Of a stretch of 64,000 nt of DNA, positions 52,496 through 62,849 are shown piece after piece. Within the stretch, counting starts at the first letter, position 1. Each line of letters begins with the position of its first letter. The DNA is taken from assembly GCF_028885415.1 (NCBI RefSeq), contig NZ_CP118527.1:9176001-9240000 (forward strand), written 5' to 3'. The stretch comes from Streptomyces coeruleorubidus (GTDB lineage Bacteria > Actinomycetota > Actinomycetes > Streptomycetales > Streptomycetaceae). The notes beneath the pieces are model-generated. The model saw nothing but the letters and a program-made list of their open reading frames with translations, did not search any database and was not told the DNA's origin. Position numbers and translations under genes: made by a program.

Positions 52496-54719
52496 ATCCC
52501 GCCTCCGCACTACCGACGCCGCCCACGCGCCTGGCGCTGGTGAGGTGCGTGCGGCTGCGACCGGCGAGGCCCGCACGCCTGCGATCGGGGGTGCCCGCAC
52601 TCCTGCCGCCGGTGAGGCGCGCCCGGCTGCGGCTGACGGTGCGTGGGCGCCTGGCGCTGGCGAGGGGCGCGCGGCTGCCGCCGGCGAGGCCTGCGCGCCT
52701 GCTGCCGGCCAGGCGCGCCCGGTTGCCATCGACTCCGCCTGCGCACCTGCCGCTGGTGAGGGGCGTCCGGTTGTGACCGGCGCCGCCCGTGCGCCTGCCG
52801 CTGGCGAGGCCTGCGCGGCTGCTGGCGGTGAGACGGGCCCGGTTGCCGGCGACGTCTCGCGCGCGCCTGGCATTGGCGAGCCACGTCCGGTTGCGACCGG
52901 CGGCGCCCGCGCGCCTGGCCCTTGTGAGGGACACCCGCCGAGCATCGGCACCGCCCACGCGCCTGGCACTGACGAGGCGCGCCCGGCTGCGCTCGGCATG
53001 GCCCGCGTGCCTGGCAGTGGCGAGGCCTGTGCGCCTGCCGTCGCCGAGACGCGTCCGGTTGCGACCGGCGAGGCCTGTGCGCCTGCTATCGGCGAGGCAG
53101 GCCTGGCTGCCAGTGACGTCTCCCGCCCGTCCGGCACTGACGACGCGTGTCCGGTTGCGCTCGGCATGGCCCGCGTGCCTGGCAGTGGCGAGGCCTGTGC
53201 GCCTGCCGTCGCCGAGACGCGTCCGGTTGCGACCGGCGAGGCCTGTGCGCCTGCTATCGGCGAGGCAGGCCTGGCTGCCAGTGACGTCTCCCGCCCGTCC
53301 GGCACTGACGACGCGTGTCCGGTTGCGCTCGGCATGGCCCGCGTGCCTGGCAGTGGCGAGGCCTGTGCGCCTGCCGTCGCCGAGACGCGTCCGGTTGCGA
53401 CCGGCGAGGCCTGTGCGCCTGCTATCGGCGAGGCAGGCCTGGCTGCCAGTGACGTCTCCCGCCCGTCCGGCACTGACGACGCGTGTCCGGTTGCGCTCGG
53501 CATGGCCCGCGTGCCTGGCAGTGGCGAGGCCTGTGCGCCTGCCGTCGCCGAGACGCGTCCGGTTGCGACCGGCGGCGCCCGCGCGCCTGCCACCGGCGAT
53601 GCACGCCCGCCGACCACCGACCCTGCCCGCCGGTCTGGCACCGGCGACGCGCGCCAGGCTGCCTCCGACGCCACCCGCACGCCGACCACCGGCAAGGCGC
53701 GCCCGCCGACCAGCGGCACCGCCCGCAAACCTGCCACCGACAAGGCGCGCCCGCCGACCACCGGCACCGCCCGCACACCCACCACCCACGAGCCCCGCCT
53801 CACCACCCACGAGCCCCACCCCACAACCCCGCCCCGGTCCCCACTCCGCTCCCTCCTCTTCGTCCCCGGCCACCGCACCGACTGGCTGCCCAAGGCGCGC
53901 GCGGCCGGGGCCGATGCCGCCGTGCTCGATCTGGAGGACGCGGTTCCCGGCCCCGACAAGCCGCTCGCCCGCGCCCGGGTGGCCGAGGCCCTGGCGGAGG
54001 CCGCCGCGGAACCGGCCGGCGGCATGGCCCTGTTCGTCCGCGTCAACCCGCTCGACGACTGGACCGCCGCCGAGGAACTGCGTGCCGTCGCACGACCCGG
54101 ACTGGCCGGGGTGGTCCTGCCCAAGGTGCACACCGCCGCCGACGTACGGCTCGCGGACCGTCTGATCGGCTGGTGCGAGCAGGAACACGGCCTGCCCGTC
54201 GGCACGACGATCCTCGTCCCGCTGCTGGAGTCGGCCCGCGCCCTGCACGACGCCTACGACATCGCCGCCGCGGCCCCCCGTGTCGCACACGCCGGTGCCC
54301 TTACCGCACCCGGCGGCGACGTGGAACGCGCCGTGGGCTACCGCTGGAGCCCGCAGGGCACCGAGACCCTGGCCCTCCGTTCCCGCGTCCTGCTCGACGT
54401 CCGGGCCGCCGGAGCGCCGTGCCCGGTGACCGGACTGTGGACGGACATCACCGACCTGACGGGCCTGCGCGCCTTCGCCGAGCAGAACCGCGCCCTCGGC
54501 TACGAGGGGATGATGGCCATCCACCCGAGCCACGTCCCCGTGATCAACGAGGTCTTCGCCCCCACCCCCGAAGAGCTCGACCGCTGCGCACGCCTCGTCG
54601 CAGCCGTGGAGTCGGCCCAGCGCGACGGCGTCGGCGCCCTCACCTTCGAGGGCCGGATGGTCGACGAGGCCATGGCCGAAACGGCACGTGCGGTGCTGGC
54701 GCGACACGGCCACGGCTGA
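52485..54719 (+). CDS. CitE/HpcH-like CoA-ester lyase with a giant octapeptide-repeat N-terminus
   Basis: A 744-residue chain. The C-terminal part, from about residue 455, is a normal HpcH/HpaI aldolase of the CitE type: LRSLLFVPGHRTDWLPKARA, DAAVLDLEDAVPGPDKPLAR, VNPLDDWTAAEELRAVARPG, LPKVHTAADVRLADRLIGW, TILVPLLESARALHDAYDIA and GYEGMMAIHPSHVPVINEVF, with the expected acidic metal ligands. Such enzymes split citramalyl-, malyl- or citryl-CoA. Residues 13-445 are about 54 repeats of an eight-residue unit, roughly A-R/C-x-P-A-x-G-E. CitE proteins normally start close to RSLLFVPG. ATG 52485 overlaps the CaiB stop, and the frame is open throughout. A shorter start beyond the repeats is an alternative. 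Confidence 0.75.
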   Translation: MSSESRLRTTDAAHAPGAGEVRAAATGEARTPAIGGARTPAAGEARPAAADGAWAPGAGEGRAAAAGEACAPAAGQARPVAIDSACAPAAGEGRPVVTGAARAPAAGEACAAAGGETGPVAGDVSRAPGIGEPRPVATGGARAPGPCEGHPPSIGTAHAPGTDEARPAALGMARVPGSGEACAPAVAETRPVATGEACAPAIGEAGLAASDVSRPSGTDDACPVALGMARVPGSGEACAPAVAETRPVATGEACAPAIGEAGLAASDVSRPSGTDDACPVALGMARVPGSGEACAPAVAETRPVATGEACAPAIGEAGLAASDVSRPSGTDDACPVALGMARVPGSGEACAPAVAETRPVATGGARAPATGDARPPTTDPARRSGTGDARQAASDATRTPTTGKARPPTSGTARKPATDKARPPTTGTARTPTTHEPRLTTHEPHPTTPPRSPLRSLLFVPGHRTDWLPKARAAGADAAVLDLEDAVPGPDKPLARARVAEALAEAAAEPAGGMALFVRVNPLDDWTAAEELRAVARPGLAGVVLPKVHTAADVRLADRLIGWCEQEHGLPVGTTILVPLLESARALHDAYDIAAAAPRVAHAGALTAPGGDVERAVGYRWSPQGTETLALRSRVLLDVRAAGAPCPVTGLWTDITDLTGLRAFAEQNRALGYEGMMAIHPSHVPVINEVFAPTPEELDRCARLVAAVESAQRDGVGALTFEGRMVDEAMAETARAVLARHGHG
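52521..53830 (+). repeat. 24-bp-period minisatellite within the lyase gene
   Basis: The DNA has a period of 24 bases (eight codons) for about 1.3 kb. Translated in the lyase frame the units are like APAAGEAR or ATGEARTP, with Gly-Glu or Gly-Asp at a fixed place. No stop occurs in the lyase frame, and long open stretches also run in other frames on both strands because the unit has few A/T-rich triplets. Third-position G+C in the repeat is near 75 percent by count over one 168-bp unit, lower than expected for Streptomyces genes. Confidence 0.85.
52989..53574 (+). repeat. Three and a half perfect 168-bp tandem copies
   Basis: Within the minisatellite a unit of 168 bp (seven octads, 56 codons) starting GCGCTCGGCATGGCCCGCGT is repeated at 52989, 53157, 53325 and 53493. 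The last copy stops matching after 82 bases. The copies look identical, so they arose recently. They encode ALGMARVPGSGEACAPAVAE and so on. Confidence 0.9.
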
Positions 54720-54860
54720 CACCATCCCGCCACCGCACCGAAGCGCGATCATGGTGCTGTGACGGAGCTCACAGTGTGTCAACAAGGGTGCCACATCAAG
54801 CCGCACCCGCGTCACGCCAGGCCGCACCCGCGCGACACCAAAATTGAACCGTTAGTTTTC

Positions 54861-54890
54861 TTGAACCGCTCGTGTTTGTGCGGATAGGTT
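54861..54890 (+). promoter_or_regulatory. fur-katG promoter, predicted leaderless
   Basis: TTGAAC at 54861-54866 and TAGGTT at 54885-54890 are spaced by 18 bases. The ATG of the fur gene begins eight bases after the minus-10 box, so the transcript would start at or next to the AUG. TTGAACCG also occurs at 54844, giving a direct repeat of period 17 that may be part of the Fur operator. Confidence 0.6.
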
Positions 54891-54897
54891 GTCCGCC

Positions 54898-55335
54898 ATG
54901 ACCGCATCCCGGAACCCGACCACCGCCGAGGAGCTGCGCGGTGCCGGCCTGAGAGTGACGGCCGCCCGCGTCGCACTGCTCGAGGCCGTGCGGGACGGTG
55001 ATCACCTCGGCGCCGAGGCGATCACCTCCGAGGTACGCGGCCGCGTCGGCCACATCTCCGTCCAAGCCGTGTACGAGGGGCTCCACGCACTCACCGCGGC
55101 CGGACTCGTACGCCGCCTCGAACCACCCGGCAGCCCGGCCCTCTACGAGGGACGGGTCGGCGACAACCACCACCACCTCGTGTGCCGGTCCTGCGGGACC
55201 GTCGCCGACGTCGACTGCGCGGTCGGCCACGCCCCCTGCCTGACCGCGTCCGACGACCGCGGCTTCGCCGTCGACGAGGCCGAGGTCATCTACTGGGGCC
55301 TGTGCCCCGCCTGTTCCACCGCCCGCAGTTCCTGA
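54898..55335 (+). CDS. furS: Fur-family redox regulator of katG (FurS/CatR-like)
   Basis: A 145-residue Fur-family repressor of the peroxide-sensing class that precedes catalase-peroxidase genes in Streptomyces. LRGAGLRVTAARVALLEAVR and AEAITSEVRGRVGHISVQAV, with YEGLHALTAAGLVRRLEPPG, form the DNA-binding part. NHHHLVCRSCGTVADVDC contains the metal-binding His and the first zinc CxxC, and LCPACSTA the second CxxC. ATG 54898 is chosen because the promoter predicts a leaderless mRNA starting there; a TTG at 54889 is in frame. It lies 51 bases before katG, in the same operon, and is expected to repress both until it is oxidised. Confidence 0.9.
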   Translation: MTASRNPTTAEELRGAGLRVTAARVALLEAVRDGDHLGAEAITSEVRGRVGHISVQAVYEGLHALTAAGLVRRLEPPGSPALYEGRVGDNHHHLVCRSCGTVADVDCAVGHAPCLTASDDRGFAVDEAEVIYWGLCPACSTARSS

Positions 55336-55362
55336 GCGATGTGATCCACCCGAGCACCGTGA

Positions 55363-57612
<2,250 letters not shown>

Positions 57613-57630
57613 TCACACCCGCCTGACAGG

Positions 57631-57658
57631 ACGCCCCGGGCCGGCCGGCCCGGGGCGT
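57631..57658 (+). terminator. Perfect palindromic terminator after katG
   Basis: A 28-bp perfect palindrome of two 14-base arms (ACGCCCCGGGCCGG and its complement) begins 19 bases past the katG stop. It has no loop of its own, but the centre can open. Confidence 0.8.
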
Positions 57659-57778
57659 CCCGCGCTTTCTCTGAGAGATCGTCAAGGGCTGTTCAAGGTA
57701 AGAGCATCACTTACCCAACTCTCACCATGAAACGGCAAGAACCGCGGCCGGGCCCGGATCCGGGCATACGTTCTGGTC

Positions 57779-58555
57779 GTGAACTCACCTGCCACCGCTC
57801 ACAGAGGCGTCGGCCCTGAACCGCACCCCTTCGCCGGTCCACGGCCGACCACAGGCGGCACCGTCCGCCGCACGCTCCTGCGCACCGCGCTGACCGGGGC
57901 CGCAGCCCTCGGCCTCACAGCCGCTCGCCCGGCCACCGCCGCCGAGAAAGCCCCCGCCGCCGGGCCGCGGCCCAGCACCCCGCAGGAAGCCCTCGCGGAA
58001 CTGGCCGCGGGCAACCGCCGCTGGCGCGCCTTCCGCGAACGCCACCCGCACGAAACCCCCGCGACCCGGCAGACGTTGACCACCGCGCAGCACCCCTTCG
58101 CGGTCGTGCTCGGCTGCATCGACTCACGTGTGCCCCCGGAGCTGGTCTTCGACCAGGGTCTGGGCGACCTGATGACCGTACGCACCGCCGGCGAGGTCCT
58201 GGACGAGGCCGTACTCGGCAGCATTGCCTACGGCGTCCTGGAACTGGGCATACCGCTGGTCGTGGTGCTCGGGCACCAGTCGTGCGGCGCGGTGCGTGCC
58301 GCGGTCGAGGCGGAGCGGTCCGGCGGGCGCCTGCCCGCCCACATCCAGTACCTGGCCGACCAGATAAGCCCGGCCATCGACCACACCGTGGACGGGGACG
58401 CGCGGATCGACGCCACCGTCGACGCCAACGTCCGCCTCGTCCGCTCCCGGCTGGCCGCGGAGCCCGACCTCGCCGCCAGGATCAGCGCCGGCGCGCTGGC
58501 GATCGTCGGCGCCCGCTACGAACTGACCAACCAGGCGGTCCACCGCGTCGGTTGA
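57779..58555 (+). CDS. Exported beta-carbonic anhydrase
   Basis: A 258-residue beta-class carbonic anhydrase, which hydrates carbon dioxide. The zinc site is Cys in VLGCIDSRVPPE (about 112), with its Asp-Arg dyad in CIDSR, and His/Cys in VVVLGHQSCGAVRA (about 166 and 169). VRTAGEVLDEAVLGSIAYGV and IVGARYELTNQAVHRVG are family blocks. The N-terminus has VRRTLLRTALTGAAALGLTA, a twin-arginine-like export signal, so the enzyme acts outside the cytoplasmic membrane, which is uncommon for beta carbonic anhydrases. GTG 57779 is the longest start; a GTG within VRRTLL would remove the tail before the signal. It converges on the next gene. Confidence 0.88.
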   Translation: MNSPATAHRGVGPEPHPFAGPRPTTGGTVRRTLLRTALTGAAALGLTAARPATAAEKAPAAGPRPSTPQEALAELAAGNRRWRAFRERHPHETPATRQTLTTAQHPFAVVLGCIDSRVPPELVFDQGLGDLMTVRTAGEVLDEAVLGSIAYGVLELGIPLVVVLGHQSCGAVRAAVEAERSGGRLPAHIQYLADQISPAIDHTVDGDARIDATVDANVRLVRSRLAAEPDLAARISAGALAIVGARYELTNQAVHRVG

Positions 58556-58563
58556 GGCTCGAC

Positions 58564-58594
58564 CCCGGCCCGCTGTATGCCACAGCGGGCCGGG
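58564..58594. terminator. Bidirectional hairpin terminator
   Basis: CCCGGCCCGCTGT pairs perfectly with ACAGCGGGCCGGG around a five-base loop, between the convergent carbonic anhydrase gene and the next gene. Confidence 0.85.
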
Positions 58595-58602
58595 CCTACC
58601 CG

Positions 58603-60015
58603 TCACGCCCGCAGCGGATTGAAGCGCGCCGCCGCCATCAGGTACCAGGCCGTCGCGCCCGTGTGCCGGTACGGGTAGTAGCCGAAGCCGAACCCGGTGT
58701 CCAGCGGACTGCTCGCGGACACCACCCCGGCCCGCTCGGGCAGCGCCTTCCCGCCGACGGTCTGACCGCCGCCCAGCAGCTCCTGGGCCTGCTCGATCGA
58801 CGCGATCAGCCGCCGGGCGCGCGCCTCGTCACCACGCTTCCCACGGTCCCGCACAGCGAGCGCGAGATGAGCCGTCCCCTCGAACCACACACCGTAGCGG
58901 TCGGGTTTGGGCTGCCCCTCCGCGATCGGCGCGTCCTCGTTCGCCACGAGGCTCGCGGAACTGAAGGTGACGCCCTCGTACGACTGCCCGGGGGGCACCG
59001 TGCTGTTCGTGCGGCCCGCGTGGTCCCGGACGGCAAGCTCCGCCGCGGCCCAGTCCAGCGCACGGGCGTACCCACCCGTGCGGGAGCCGAGCGCGAGATG
59101 GGTCCAGGTCTGGGTGTCCTCGGGAATCGGGGACTTGTTGACGGTCACCCCGTCATTGGTGCCGGTGTAGAAGAAACCTCCGGCCGGCTCCCACATCCGC
59201 TTCACGAACGCCTCGGCCCGCCCGCGTCGCTCCAGCCACACCCGGTCACCGGTGAGCCGGGCGAGCCGGCCGAAGAGACACACCAGGTCGGTGTTGTGCT
59301 CGGTCGAGGTGAACGGCAGTCTCTGGTTCGCCCCGTCGACCCCGAACTTGTAGCCGCCGAGCGGCTCGTCGGTACGGCCGGTCCGCTCGATCCACTCGCC
59401 GATCCGCACGGCACCGGCCAGGAAACGACGCGCCCCGGTACGGCGGGAGAGGGCGCTCAGCGCGATGCCCGCCCAGGCCATGTCGCCCACCGCCGTGCCC
59501 GTGAAGCCGAACTGCGTACCGACGTTGGCGGTGCCGTCGGCCCGTACGAAGCCGTCGGGCTGCACAGAGCCGTCGTAGAAGGTGTACGGCCCTACGTTGT
59601 AGGCCTGCCGGAGCCTGCCGTCGTCGTACGCCGGGTCGTGCGTCTGGGCGTAGAGCAGGGCGTCGCCCAAGGCCGTCGCCCTGGTCAGGCTCTGCGGCCT
59701 CCGCGCCGCGAGGTGGGCCAGGATCGCCAGGGCGTTGTCGTACGTGAACGCGGTGCTGAACAGGCCCGCCTGGTCGGTGTAGCTCTGGGCCAGGCGGATG
59801 CTGCCGTGGCCGGGATAGGCATCCATGGCGGCGGCGAGAAAGGCATGTCCCCGGGCCGGGGCCGACAGCGGGCCGGCACCGTCCGAACCGGCGGCGTCCG
59901 AACCGGCCGCCAGGGCCTGCCCGGAGCCTGCCGCGGCGATCCCCGCGGCGCTGATGCCGAGGCCGGCACCGATGAGCGAACGCCGGCTCAGCGCCGGGCC
60001 TTGTCTGCCAGTCAT
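58603..60015 (-). CDS. Tat-exported (alpha/alpha)6-type sugar-related protein
   Basis: A 470-residue exported protein. SRRSLIGAGLGISAAGIAAA is a twin-arginine signal, followed by a Ser/Gly/Ala-rich region to about residue 48. The rest has the helical repetition of an (alpha/alpha)6 glycoside-hydrolase-like fold: YTDQAGLFSTAFTYDNALAI, RATALGDALLYAQTHDPAYD, YNVGPYTFYDGSVQPDGFVR, NVGTQFGFTGTAVGDMAWAG and PFTSTEHNTDLVCLFGRLAR. EHNTD, LDTGFGFGYYPYRHTGATAW and the aromatic residues may line a sugar cleft. The family is not assigned by me; it resembles glycan-active proteins of no fixed GH family. ATG 60015 has AAAGGAG, which overlaps the operator. Confidence 0.72.
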   Translation of the reverse strand: MTGRQGPALSRRSLIGAGLGISAAGIAAAGSGQALAAGSDAAGSDGAGPLSAPARGHAFLAAAMDAYPGHGSIRLAQSYTDQAGLFSTAFTYDNALAILAHLAARRPQSLTRATALGDALLYAQTHDPAYDDGRLRQAYNVGPYTFYDGSVQPDGFVRADGTANVGTQFGFTGTAVGDMAWAGIALSALSRRTGARRFLAGAVRIGEWIERTGRTDEPLGGYKFGVDGANQRLPFTSTEHNTDLVCLFGRLARLTGDRVWLERRGRAEAFVKRMWEPAGGFFYTGTNDGVTVNKSPIPEDTQTWTHLALGSRTGGYARALDWAAAELAVRDHAGRTNSTVPPGQSYEGVTFSSASLVANEDAPIAEGQPKPDRYGVWFEGTAHLALAVRDRGKRGDEARARRLIASIEQAQELLGGGQTVGGKALPERAGVVSASSPLDTGFGFGYYPYRHTGATAWYLMAAARFNPLRA

Positions 60016-60025
60016 GAAACTCCTT

Positions 60026-60039
60026 TGAGAGCGCTCTCA
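60026..60039. promoter_or_regulatory. LacI-type operator palindrome
   Basis: TGAGAGCGCTCTCA is a perfect 14-bp palindrome ending 11 bases before the ATG at 60015. It resembles operators of LacI-family sugar regulators in Streptomyces, such as the CebR box TGGGAGCGCTCCCA, differing by one base per half. It covers the start of the ribosome binding site. Confidence 0.7.
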
Positions 60040-60130
60040 GCACTGGCCGCTCATTGTGCTGGCGCCCTCGGGGCGGGTCAACGCCCCGGCGGGAAAGGAG
60101 ACTTCCAGGGGAAGGCGAACGGCGGGTGGA

Positions 60131-61849
60131 TCACTCGCAGACGATCTCGTCGCGCGGCGTGTAGTGCGTGCGGAACGGCTCCCGCTTCACTTCCCGGCCG
60201 TCGTTGTAGAAGACCCGCTCCACGGTGACGTCGAACCCTTCGAGCGGCGTCTGCGGCACGCACTCCTTGTCGTCGCTCACCTTCTTCTCGGGCTTCTTCA
60301 CCTCGGTGCGCGGGCCCTTGACCGACTTGATCTCGTCGTACTTCCTGGTGCCGAGGAAGGAGACCGTCACGGACGTGTCCGTGGACTCGGCCTGGATGTA
60401 GATCGCCTTGCCGGAGTCGTTGGTGAACCGCAGATCCAGGCTGCCCCAGGCCACCGTCGCCTCGCGGCCCTCCGGGTAGCGCTCGATGTAGAAGGAGTGC
60501 GCGCCGTGCTCCACGGGCTTGACCCCGGCGAAGAACAGCGCGTTGTACACGGTCGTCGCCACGGCCGAGACGCCACCGCCCGACGCCTTCGTGAACTGGT
60601 CGTTGAGGATGATGATGCCCTCGACGAAGCCGTTGGCCTCGGTGCGCTCGCCGACGGTCCGGTTGAAGCTCCACGTCTCGTCCGGCCTGACGAGGGAGCC
60701 GTCGACGAGTTCCACGGCCCGGCCGACGTTCTTGGTGCGGTACTCCGCCGGTTCGAAGTGGACGGTGAAGGAGGACATCGTCTCCGTCAGTCCCAGCTCC
60801 GCGGCGTTCTCGCGGGTGATCTCGGGCTGGATCCGGTGCACGGCCACCTCGCCGCTGCGCTCCGCGCCCGACTTGGTGAGCAGCGGCAGCACCGCCTTGC
60901 CCAGCGCCGTGTCGGTGACCTCCTGGCCCAACCTGGCGTCCTCGGTGACCACGGCCTTGTCGCCGTCCGGCCGCAGCCTGGCGTTCTCGGCGGTGGTGGT
61001 GACGTCCTCCAGGGGACCGGCCACGGCGGGATCGTCGCGCAGCGCCTTGGCGTCCAGCTCCGGTCTCAGTCTTCCGCTGTCGTCCGGCCGCATCGCCAGG
61101 TGCTCGCCCAGCACCGCCTGCCCGACCGTGAACCGCTTGCCGCCCGCGGTGAGCGTGACGGGCGCCGACATGGCCGGCCCGGCGAACGCGCGCACGGCCC
61201 GCCGTACCTCGTCGGCCGTGACCTTCGGCCGGGTCTCGCGGGCGGGCAGCGGCGTGACCGAGCGGGTGTCGCCGCGCAGGAAGGAGGAGCGCAGCGGGCC
61301 GACCGCGCCGTTCACGTCCAGCGCGTACCCCGTGCGGGGTGCGACCTGCTCGACCCGCCCGTCGTCGAAGGCGACGGCACCGTCGCGGACCTTCTGGTCG
61401 AGCCCCTTCGCCAGCCGGCCGAGGGCGGCCCTGGCCTTGTCCTCGTCGAGGCGTACGACCGGCTCGATGTCACCGCCCGAGCGGAAGAACCCGCCGATCA
61501 CGCTGACCGGGTCGGCGCCGGTGCCTGCCGCCCGGTCGACGGTCTCCCGGACGTCGAAGGAGAGCCCGGCGCGCCGTGGATCGACCGTGCCCGTGCGGTC
61601 ACCGACCTTCACGGACAGTTCCCGCGCCGCGGCCGCCCCCAGATGCCGCTCCAGCTTCCGCACCGCCTCCGCACGGCTGAGGCCGCCGATCTCCACCCCG
61701 CGCACCGTCGTGCCGGAGTCGATCTCCCCGCCCGTCAGCATCAGCCCGGCGAGATACAGCCCGCCGACACCCACGGCCAGCGCGCCGCCGGCCAGGGCCA
61801 GGGGCGGAAGGGACGTGAGGCGCGGAACGGAGGTTATTCGGGGGCGCAT
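60131..61849 (-). CDS. Membrane-anchored VanW-family protein
   Basis: A 572-residue protein with one N-terminal membrane helix (LALAGGALAVGVGGLYLAGL). External modules follow: TTVRGVEIGGLSRAEAVRKL begins the first YoaR-type peptidoglycan-binding repeat (about 55-130), and a second is near 220-330 (AVRAFAGPAMSAPVTLTAGG). The VanW domain is at about 390-530: FEPAEYRTKNVGRAVELVDG, VRPDETWSFNRTVGERTEAN, GVSAVATTVYNALFFAGVKP and VEHGAHSFYIERYPEGREAT. VanW proteins accompany vancomycin-resistance loci and cell-wall metabolism, but no catalytic role is established. ATG 61849 follows GGGAGACCC. No van genes are near, so a general envelope role is likely. Confidence 0.87.
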   Translation of the reverse strand: MRPRITSVPRLTSLPPLALAGGALAVGVGGLYLAGLMLTGGEIDSGTTVRGVEIGGLSRAEAVRKLERHLGAAAARELSVKVGDRTGTVDPRRAGLSFDVRETVDRAAGTGADPVSVIGGFFRSGGDIEPVVRLDEDKARAALGRLAKGLDQKVRDGAVAFDDGRVEQVAPRTGYALDVNGAVGPLRSSFLRGDTRSVTPLPARETRPKVTADEVRRAVRAFAGPAMSAPVTLTAGGKRFTVGQAVLGEHLAMRPDDSGRLRPELDAKALRDDPAVAGPLEDVTTTAENARLRPDGDKAVVTEDARLGQEVTDTALGKAVLPLLTKSGAERSGEVAVHRIQPEITRENAAELGLTETMSSFTVHFEPAEYRTKNVGRAVELVDGSLVRPDETWSFNRTVGERTEANGFVEGIIILNDQFTKASGGGVSAVATTVYNALFFAGVKPVEHGAHSFYIERYPEGREATVAWGSLDLRFTNDSGKAIYIQAESTDTSVTVSFLGTRKYDEIKSVKGPRTEVKKPEKKVSDDKECVPQTPLEGFDVTVERVFYNDGREVKREPFRTHYTPRDEIVCE

Positions 61850-61942
61850 GGGTCTCCCGGAGATCGATGACGACGGTGCACCCGATGACGCGACGCTGCG
61901 GGCAAACACATCAAGCTATCCACATCCGGGCGGCAAAGCGGT

Positions 61943-62688
61943 ATGGCCCAGACCACTTATGTCCGAGATCACGCCGGAACCGGCTGGTCCGTGACCACCC
62001 TCCTGCAGGGCCACAGAGTGATAACGGCGAACAACTGTCCGGTGGTTGAGGTGGTCTACGCCACCTTGAAGATCTCTGGGACCTCCGGGTGCGGCTGCGC
62101 GCGCTGGTGGACCTGCCCAAGGAGGCGGACCATCCGCTGCACCAGAGACCGGCGAAGGTGTTCCCGTCCGCCGAGTACCGCCACCGCCAGTACAGCGAGC
62201 TGACCGACCAGCGGATCGGCGAGTGCCTTGAGGCGCTCGACACCGACGTCGTCATCGGCACCCGCCCCGGCCTCAACGTGCACGTCGCGCGGCAGGCCCC
62301 GCAGCGCGTCCTGCGCGTCGGCCTGCACGGCGCCGAGCTCCGCGAGGACGCCACCGTACGGCTGCGCCTGCGGGGCAGCGACACCGTACGCGACCTCAGC
62401 CCCCGGATCGACGGCGACGGCAGAGGCTTCTCCTTCACGACCGGCCCCGAGGACCTGACGGGCGGCGCAGCGGGCCCGGGCCGGATCTGGGACGCCTTCG
62501 TCCGGCCCGCCGCCGATGCGCCGCCGATCAGGATCGGCCGGCTGCTCGACGACGTGGCGGACCGCAAACACGTCTTCGTCTACCCGGCGCTCACGGCGGG
62601 CGGATTGTCCTCGCGTCCCTACTACACCGTCGACAACGATCTCGCGATCGAGGTCGCACCGGCCGAATCGCCGATATGCCCGAAATAA
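61943..62688 (+). pseudogene. Remnant of a GT4-type glycosyltransferase with C-terminal domain
   Basis: The open frame from about 62089 reads RLRALVDLPKEADHPLHQRP, VFPSAEYRHRQYSELTDQRI and DTDVVIGTRPGLNVHVARQA, the N-terminal part of Streptomyces glycosyltransferases of the GT4 type. It then jumps directly to ELREDATVRLRLRGSDTVRD, RIDGDGRGFSFTTGPEDLTG and VADRKHVFVYPALTAGGLSS, the accessory C-terminal domain found in the same proteins. The middle part, with the second Rossmann domain and the donor site, is missing. Upstream, another frame from 61943 (AGTGWSVTTLLQGHRV ... VEVVYATL) resembles a decayed start of the same protein. It cannot be active. Confidence 0.55.
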
Positions 62689-62849
62689 AAAACCCTGGAC
62701 CCCCGGATGGTTATTTCGTCGGTACATCGCGACAGGCATGTGTGGATTCTGTGCAAAGCGGCGGTAAAAAGGTCAGACGCTCGTCCGCAACAGCCGTAAA
62801 AGCGAAGGGGACTTGCGGCAATAACGAAACTCAAGTACCTAGATGAATC

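Noticed and set aside
52353..54827. Long open minus-strand frame over the repeat array and the CitE domain (about 820 codons)
   Set aside because: It is open only because the 24-bp repeat and the GC-rich lyase gene contain few stop triplets in any frame. It has no recognisable domain, no ribosome binding site, and runs through known plus-strand coding sequence.
60131..61849. VanW gene as evidence for a vancomycin-resistance cluster
   Set aside because: No vanH/A/X, vanR/S or vanY-like gene is present. VanW-domain proteins are widespread in actinobacteria without resistance.
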